This document shows, piece after piece, positions 6,760 through 10,605 of a stretch of 10,605 nt of DNA. The stretch is from CAYUBI01 sp964443005. GTDB lineage: Bacteria > Margulisbacteria > Riflemargulisbacteria > GWF2-35-9 > CAYUBI01. How positions within the stretch are numbered: position 1 is the first letter of the stretch; each line of letters starts with the position of its first letter. The position numbers and the translations under genes were made by a program. Under the pieces are notes generated by a model. It made no database searches, was not told where the DNA came from, and saw nothing but the letters and a program-made list of their open reading frames with translations. The stretch spans positions 1-10,605 of the forward strand of contig CAYUBI010000079.1 in NCBI GenBank assembly GCA_964443005.1, read 5' to 3'.

Positions 6760-7944
6760 TCAAAACAATATAAATTCCATAATATTTTCAAAGGTAAGGA
6801 ACGAAAACTTTATTTCTGGATAAGTAGATTTAAATAGATGATATTTGTTTTCACTCATAGTATTTTTAAATTTTACTTCATATGCTAGTTGTTCATTTAT
6901 AATAAAATCAACTTCATGCTTATCCTGAGTCCTCCAATATCTAATGTTATCAATTCCATGCTTTAATAGCATTTCTCGAAAAACTACATTTTCAAAAAAA
7001 GAGCCTTTGTCCGTACGTAATTCAATGTTTTTGAAATCATTGTATAAAAAATTTCTTAAACCTAAATCAAAGAAATATATTTTCGGCATTTTAGTTAGCT
7101 CTTTTCTAATATTTTTATAAAATGGTTTAACTAATGCAACTTGATAGCATTTTTGCATTACATAAAGATATTTTTCAACTGTTGTTGCAGATAATCGCAT
7201 TGTGTTTGCCAATTCATTGTTGTTAACAAGACATCCTATTTGCTGTGCAAGTATTTTTAATATTTTAAAATATTTTTCTTGATCTTGAATATTTGCTTCA
7301 TATATATCTTTCTTTATATAATCTAAAGCAATTTCAGATAGTAATTCTCGTTTTTTATCATAATTTGGTTCTAAAACTATAGATGGATAACTCCCATAAG
7401 TTATGTATTCTGAAAACAATTGTTCTAATTTTTTCTTATGAATTATTCCAATTTTTTTATTCTGTTTGATATTGATAATTATTTCTTGCTCATTTTTGAA
7501 TAACAAAAATTCATTAAAACTTAAGCCATATAAATAAAATATTTTTTTACGCCCCATTAAGGAGTCTTTAAATTTGTGATCCATATAAAACGATGAAGAA
7601 CCACTTACAATTAACTTTAGTTTATCTTTGTATTCGTCATATAGATATTTTAAAAAATTAGTTGGATTTGAAAGATATTGAATTTCATCAATAAAAATTA
7701 CTTGTTTTTTTTCAGATGTTATATTTGTAATTTTAAATAAGTTATCTGGATGCTCATTTAATAACGCAAGAAGTTCTGGATTTTCCAAATTAATAAAAGA
7801 TTTAGAGTCATAGCCTTGAATTTCGTTATATGTTTTTTTAAGGAAAGTTGTTTTCCCAGTTTGTCTTGCTCCAACCAGAATCAGTATAAGATTGGACCCA
7901 ATAGTTTCCGAAAATTTTTCTTGAAGGTCGCGTGCAAAGTACAT
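6760..7944 (-). CDS. AAA-family ATPase with DUF4143 domain
   Basis: Numbered from an upstream TTG at 7980, the protein has Walker A GARQTGKT (37-44), Walker B VIFIDEIQ (94-101), a sensor-like SGSSS (126-130) and GRKKIFYLYGLSFNEFL (143-159). A winged-helix segment follows (about 250-290, NELANTMRLSATTVEKYL). The end is a nuclease-like DUF4143 module with KGSFFENVVFRE, HEVDFII and YEVKFK. This is the widespread AAA_14/DUF4143 family, often found as a lone mobile cargo gene, with no settled cellular function. I prefer ATG 7944 (MYFARDLQEKF), because a promoter covers the TTG 7980 and ATG 7974 alternatives and family members usually begin about this far before Walker A. Sampled lines are only about 17-18% GC (10/60 at 7021-7080, 11/60 at 7441-7500), far below flanking genes, suggesting transfer. 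It is not coupled to either neighbouring operon. Confidence 0.85.
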   Translation of the reverse strand: MYFARDLQEKFSETIGSNLILILVGARQTGKTTFLKKTYNEIQGYDSKSFINLENPELLALLNEHPDNLFKITNITSEKKQVIFIDEIQYLSNPTNFLKYLYDEYKDKLKLIVSGSSSFYMDHKFKDSLMGRKKIFYLYGLSFNEFLLFKNEQEIIINIKQNKKIGIIHKKKLEQLFSEYITYGSYPSIVLEPNYDKKRELLSEIALDYIKKDIYEANIQDQEKYFKILKILAQQIGCLVNNNELANTMRLSATTVEKYLYVMQKCYQVALVKPFYKNIRKELTKMPKIYFFDLGLRNFLYNDFKNIELRTDKGSFFENVVFREMLLKHGIDNIRYWRTQDKHEVDFIINEQLAYEVKFKNTMSENKYHLFKSTYPEIKFSFLTFENIMEFILF

Positions 7945-7952
7945 AATACTAT

Positions 7953-7980
7953 ATTCTATCGGATAATTATCCATTGTCAA
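7953..7980 (-). promoter_or_regulatory. Predicted sigma-70-type promoter of the ATPase gene
   Basis: On the minus strand a perfect -35 TTGACA (7980-7975) is followed after 16 bases by TAGAAT (7958-7953), five of six matches to the -10 consensus. The expected transcript start falls one or two bases before ATG 7944, implying a leaderless or nearly leaderless mRNA. This agrees with the absence of a ribosome site. The element overlaps the inverted repeat, so a repressor there would block RNA polymerase. Confidence 0.6.
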
Positions 7981-8008
7981 TGGATAATTATCCGATAATT
8001 CTCCATTG
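7957..8008. repeat. Perfect 20-bp inverted repeat with nested palindromes, likely operator
   Basis: Arms 7957-7976 and 7978-7997 are perfect reverse complements separated by one base. Each arm contains the self-complementary 12-mer GGATAATTATCC (7961-7972 and 7982-7993); their centres are 21 bp apart, two turns of the helix. A third, degenerate copy (GATAATTCTCCATTG, 7994-8008) extends the array towards hypB. One palindrome fills the spacer between the predicted -35 and -10 and the other lies just upstream of the -35. This is the arrangement expected of a dimeric repressor's operators. No T run follows, so it is not a terminator. Confidence 0.75.
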
Positions 8009-8041
8009 TTGGTGTATTTTGTGTTTCAAGAAGATTTTGTA

Positions 8042-8692
8042 TTAATTTTCTGTTTTTGTTAAATACATTGCTAGAGCCATAATGCCCTTGCGATCTTTAA
8101 GTGATGCTTCGAATAAGGTTATGCCTTCATGAATCTCATGAATAGACTGGATAAAAAAATCTTTTCGAAAGTTTGTATAAGGAATAAGATCTGTTTTGGT
8201 TAGCACTGCACAATTGCTTTCATGAAAAAGGGTAGGGTATTTTAGTGGTTTGTCATCGCCTTCTGCTACGCTAATTACAGCGATTTTATTGGTTTCGCCT
8301 AAATCAAATTCTGCTGGGCATACCATATTGCCGATATTTTCTACAAATAAAATATCTATAGTGGTCAGATCTAGGTTTTCGATTGCTTTGCTAATTAGAT
8401 TTGCATCAAGGTGACAGGCATTTCCTGTGTTAATTTGAATTACTGGAATATCTAGTACTGCAATTCGCTCTGCATCTCGGGATGTTTGACAGTCACCTTC
8501 GATTACTGCTGCACGTATGCCTTGTTCCTTGAGTACAGGCAACAGCATTTCTAATAGTGTGGTTTTGCCTGCTCCAGGAGAGCCGATAAGGTTATACATA
8601 CGAATTCCACGCTTACATAGGTTGTCGCGATTTTCTTGAGCGAGTCGATCATTAGCTTCGAGAACATTTTGCATAATAGTAATTTTTTGCAT
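8042..8692 (-). CDS. hypB: Hydrogenase nickel-incorporation GTPase HypB
   Basis: HypB is a cytoplasmic GTPase that, with HypA, loads nickel into the large subunit of [NiFe] hydrogenases. The 216-residue sequence shows the SIMIBI GTPase order: P-loop GSPGAGKT (37-44), EGD (65-67), the metal-binding pair C93-H94 in NACHLDA, ENIGNMVCP (118-126) with the third metal ligand C125, and TKTDL (165-169) for guanine recognition. The N-terminus lacks both the His-rich nickel-storage stretch and the CxxCGC motif, so this is the short HypB form without accessory metal storage. It follows the maturation protease by 9 bases. There is no good ribosome site, but a TATAAT lies just upstream. HypA and other hyp genes are not in the window. 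Confidence 0.95.
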   Translation of the reverse strand: MQKITIMQNVLEANDRLAQENRDNLCKRGIRMYNLIGSPGAGKTTLLEMLLPVLKEQGIRAAVIEGDCQTSRDAERIAVLDIPVIQINTGNACHLDANLISKAIENLDLTTIDILFVENIGNMVCPAEFDLGETNKIAVISVAEGDDKPLKYPTLFHESNCAVLTKTDLIPYTNFRKDFFIQSIHEIHEGITLFEASLKDRKGIMALAMYLTKTEN

Positions 8693-8700
8693 AGTTATTG

Positions 8701-8729
8701 ATTATAACCCGAGAGGTGCTGGATGGAAA
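8701..8729 (-). promoter_or_regulatory. Possible internal promoter before hypB
   Basis: A perfect -10 hexamer TATAAT (8706-8701) overlaps the stop codon of the maturation protease. A weak -35, TTTCCA (8729-8724, four of six matches), lies 17 bases further upstream. The predicted start falls at or a base or two before the hypB ATG. hypB lacks a ribosome site, so a leaderless transcript would be consistent. AT-rich DNA makes chance matches common. Confidence 0.35.
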
Positions 8730-9181
8730 AGGGCAATTTCAGAGTAAATTATTGTTTCGATATTTGTGAGTATTGCTTGAATTTCAGCAGAAAATTCTTG
8801 ACCGTATCCGATATCAGCGGGTTGGATGCCAATAATTTTGATATGCAATGAGTGATCAAGAGCTGCAACCATGTTAAGAACATCTGCTAAACCAAGGCCA
8901 TGAGTAGATAGAGCGTCTGAGTGAATGCTGGTGTAAATATCCTCAGAGGAAAAAACAGCGATAGATCCTGCCGGTTTTTTCATATTTACTGCATCAATAA
9001 TCAGAGCATGTTGGTATTGTTGTAAATGGTCGACGAGCGAAAGTGCATCTGAATCTACATTCACAAGAACAATATTGCTGGGTAGGTTTTGCGTGCTGAG
9101 TTTTGCAATCATGTACGGTCCGATTCCATCGTCTTTTCGTAAAACATGGCCAATTCCGGCAATCAGGAGTGTATTATCCAT
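8702..9181 (-). CDS. [NiFe]-hydrogenase large-subunit maturation protease
   Basis: The 159-residue protein belongs to the HyaD/HybD/HycI peptidase family, which removes the C-terminal extension of the hydrogenase large subunit once nickel is inserted. It has the glycine-rich start GIGHVLRKDDGIG (9-21) with the acidic nickel ligand at D17/D18, IIDAV (61-65) with D63, and STHGLGL (92-98) with H94; together these form the Asp/Glu-Asp-His metal site used to sense nickel. Oddly, the usual Asn of GxGN is His12. It starts 3 bases after hgcB with no evident ribosome site, so it probably depends on translational coupling. Its hydrogenase substrate is not encoded here. Which subgroup (HyaD, HycI or HoxW) it belongs to cannot be judged, so no symbol is given. 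Confidence 0.9.
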   Translation of the reverse strand: MDNTLLIAGIGHVLRKDDGIGPYMIAKLSTQNLPSNIVLVNVDSDALSLVDHLQQYQHALIIDAVNMKKPAGSIAVFSSEDIYTSIHSDALSTHGLGLADVLNMVAALDHSLHIKIIGIQPADIGYGQEFSAEIQAILTNIETIIYSEIALFHPAPLGL

Positions 9182-9184
9182 GAG

Positions 9185-9487
9185 TTAACAACAGCTTGCG
9201 CCTTTACCAGAACCACAATCACAGGTAGGTTCTGTTCCGCGCAATAGTCCATTTATGATTCCTGAAGAACAACCCACTCCAGATTGAACACTGATTGCTT
9301 TAGTTGAACAATTTTTAGAACAAGCACCACATTCCATGCACGAGTCTTTATTGCCAATAATGACTTTTTGGTTGAGTAATGACAGAACTCCATGTGGGCA
9401 AACAAAGGTACATACGCCGCATCCTGTACATTTGCTTGTATTAATTGTTAGTGTTGATATATTTTTGATATACTTATAATTCGCCAT
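9185..9487 (-). CDS. hgcB: HgcB, ferredoxin partner of the mercury-methylating corrinoid protein
   Basis: The 100-residue protein has two [4Fe-4S] motifs, C20-C23-C26-C30 (CTGCGVCTFVCP) and C50-C53-C56-C60 (CMECGACSKNC). The CMECGAC form is typical of HgcB. It also has the extra conserved Cys of HgcB at position 73 (GVGC) and ends in a vicinal pair C99-C100, preceded by C89 and C91. In characterised methylators HgcB reduces the HgcA corrinoid, and its C-terminal cysteines are thought to bind and pass on Hg(II). A ribosome site (AGGA at 9500-9497, spacer 9) lies between the end of hgcA and this ATG. Direct adjacency to hgcA, length and all special cysteines agree. The alternative, a generic dicluster ferredoxin, does not explain the CC end. 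Confidence 0.94.
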   Translation of the reverse strand: MANYKYIKNISTLTINTSKCTGCGVCTFVCPHGVLSLLNQKVIIGNKDSCMECGACSKNCSTKAISVQSGVGCSSGIINGLLRGTEPTCDCGSGKGASCC

Positions 9488-9501
9488 GGGGTTCTTTCCT
9501 G

Positions 9502-10521
9502 TTAATCAAAGAATAAATAAAATTGTGCAAAGCAAAACAACATAAATCCAATAGTAAAAGCAGCAGCTTGCAGAGGAATAGCGAGCTTCATTTCTTTTTT
9601 AACACCTGATGGTGAGGTATAAGTAGACGATCCTGTAAAATTCATAGCTAAAAACGAGCTTATTGCAGGAATAATAAGTAACCATGCAAAGTTTTCTATT
9701 AAGGGTCCTTTGAAAATTAGAATATAAATTGCTGCTATGATAATTCCGATGATTGCGCCTTTACCTGAAAAACTTCTGAAGGGAATCCATGGCAGTAGCA
9801 ATGGCGTAAATAATGTTCCACCAAAATCAGCAACAATGACTGCTGTGAAGATTTTTAAAATGTCATGCAGAAATAACGAATAAGCTTGCGGGTGTATTCC
9901 GGAAATAAGGATTAGGATGATTGCAAGTACAAAAATAGGGAGTGCATAGTGAACTATTTCAATTGGGATTAGTACAAGTCGGTCGTTGAGGGTAAAATTG
10001 ATGGTTCGCATTTTAGGCGTTGCAGTAAAATTGTTTTGTATGAATTCAGGGATATCAGCTGCTCTGACTGGGCCATACGTCACTGAAAATCCGGTACGTT
10101 TTTTAACTTCGTAAGCTGCAACCCCAGTTGCAGATAACTGCGGCAGGATAATGCGTCGATGCGTAATGTATTGATGGAGTTGGCTGGATTCTAGCTTTTG
10201 AATGACTTCTTCAGTTCCAAACGTGCCTTTGCCAGCTGCACACCAGACATTCACGCCTTTTGTGTCTAGCACGAGAAGCCACGCGGAATATCCCTGTAGT
10301 CCGGATCTGACATAGTCAAAACTAAGTTTATAATTCGCAGTTACTAGCACATTGTCCAGGGGGCCTGGGCTGCCAACTGCATATAAGCCTGGTTTGACTG
10401 CGTAATTGTTGCGAAAAATCCCAAATCGAACAGCAAGGTGACCGAGTTTGTCAATAATATCCCATTTTGTTGGAACAACTGGAATGTTTCCATAAGGAGT
10501 TGTCATTATTGTTGTATGCAT
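9502..10521 (-). CDS. hgcA: HgcA, corrinoid membrane protein for mercury methylation
   Basis: HgcA transfers a methyl group from its cobalamin-type cofactor to Hg(II), giving methylmercury. The 339-residue product has a soluble corrinoid domain (about 40-165) with the diagnostic cap helix NVWCAAGKGTFGT (91-103). Cys94 is the expected cobalt ligand, matching Cys93 in known proteins. A five-helix membrane domain follows (about 182-206, 217-243, 255-271, 276-294, 315-337) with the conserved NFTGSSTYTSPSGVKKEM (294-311). Corrinoid iron-sulfur proteins of acetyl-CoA synthesis share the first domain but not the membrane part. The start could be ATG 10521 or 10506; neither has a ribosome site. In-frame sequence continues upstream without a start codon to a stop at 10593-10591. 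It heads the run hgcA-hgcB-protease-hypB. The physiological substrate of HgcA is unknown even where Hg methylation is proven. Confidence 0.95.
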   Translation of the reverse strand: MHTTIMTTPYGNIPVVPTKWDIIDKLGHLAVRFGIFRNNYAVKPGLYAVGSPGPLDNVLVTANYKLSFDYVRSGLQGYSAWLLVLDTKGVNVWCAAGKGTFGTEEVIQKLESSQLHQYITHRRIILPQLSATGVAAYEVKKRTGFSVTYGPVRAADIPEFIQNNFTATPKMRTINFTLNDRLVLIPIEIVHYALPIFVLAIILILISGIHPQAYSLFLHDILKIFTAVIVADFGGTLFTPLLLPWIPFRSFSGKGAIIGIIIAAIYILIFKGPLIENFAWLLIIPAISSFLAMNFTGSSTYTSPSGVKKEMKLAIPLQAAAFTIGFMLFCFAQFYLFFD

Positions 10522-10527
10522 GTAGGC

Positions 10528-10556
10528 ATCATGAAATGTCAGAGCAAGGTTGTCAA
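10528..10556 (-). promoter_or_regulatory. Predicted promoter of the hgcA operon
   Basis: A perfect -35 TTGACA (10556-10551) is followed after 17 bases by CATGAT (10533-10528), four of six matches to the -10 consensus. The predicted start falls at or next to ATG 10521, again implying a leaderless or very short-leader mRNA with no ribosome site. No operator-like palindrome was seen nearby. Confidence 0.45.
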
Positions 10557-10605
10557 GAGGGAAGCTATTGATTAATTGGATACCGAATAATCACAATGCC
10601 AGAAC

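Noticed and set aside
7957..7997. Inverted repeat as a rho-independent terminator or CRISPR repeat
   Set aside because: No T tract follows in either direction, it overlaps promoter hexamers, and there is no regular array of spacers.
9502..10521. Corrinoid iron-sulfur protein of the acetyl-CoA pathway
   Set aside because: The five-helix membrane domain and NVWCAAGK cap helix are those of HgcA, and no iron-sulfur domain is present in the protein.

Overview
All supported genes lie on the minus strand of an AT-rich stretch, so the window reads from right to left. The organism looks like a double-membraned (diderm) anaerobe. Two proteins carry a signal peptide followed by strand-rich, outer-membrane-like sequence; one protein is a MotB with a peptidoglycan-binding OmpA domain; and the right-hand third encodes nickel-hydrogenase maturation factors and the mercury-methylation pair HgcA/HgcB. 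I cannot name the phylum from this sequence.

Right block (10521 to 8042): hgcA (corrinoid membrane protein), hgcB (dicluster ferredoxin), a hydrogenase maturation protease and hypB follow one another with gaps of 14, 3 and 9 bases. They look like one transcription unit, possibly with a second internal promoter before hypB. HgcA and HgcB move a methyl group and its electrons. The protease and HypB finish [NiFe]-hydrogenase large subunits.

Middle (8041 to 6660): a single AAA/DUF4143 ATPase gene that is much poorer in GC than its neighbours. Its 5' end carries a near-consensus promoter interleaved with two GGATAATTATCC palindromes spaced 21 bp apart. It looks like an acquired, separately regulated gene wedged between two operons.

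Left block (6659 to 1): a compact chain of six genes with overlapping ends. They are a FliF-like ring protein reduced to its RBM3/FliG-binding part, a FliG-like rotor protein, MotA, MotB, a FliM-like protein with no SpoA domain, and two exported proteins that look like outer-membrane or periplasmic beta-rich proteins, one with TPRs and one with a coiled coil. No export apparatus, rod, hook or filament gene is interleaved. My interpretation is a stripped-down flagellar-type stator/rotor machine that may deliver ion-driven force to the cell envelope instead of building a flagellum. This is the most interesting part of the window. The last gene runs off the left edge in a 15-A homopolymer.
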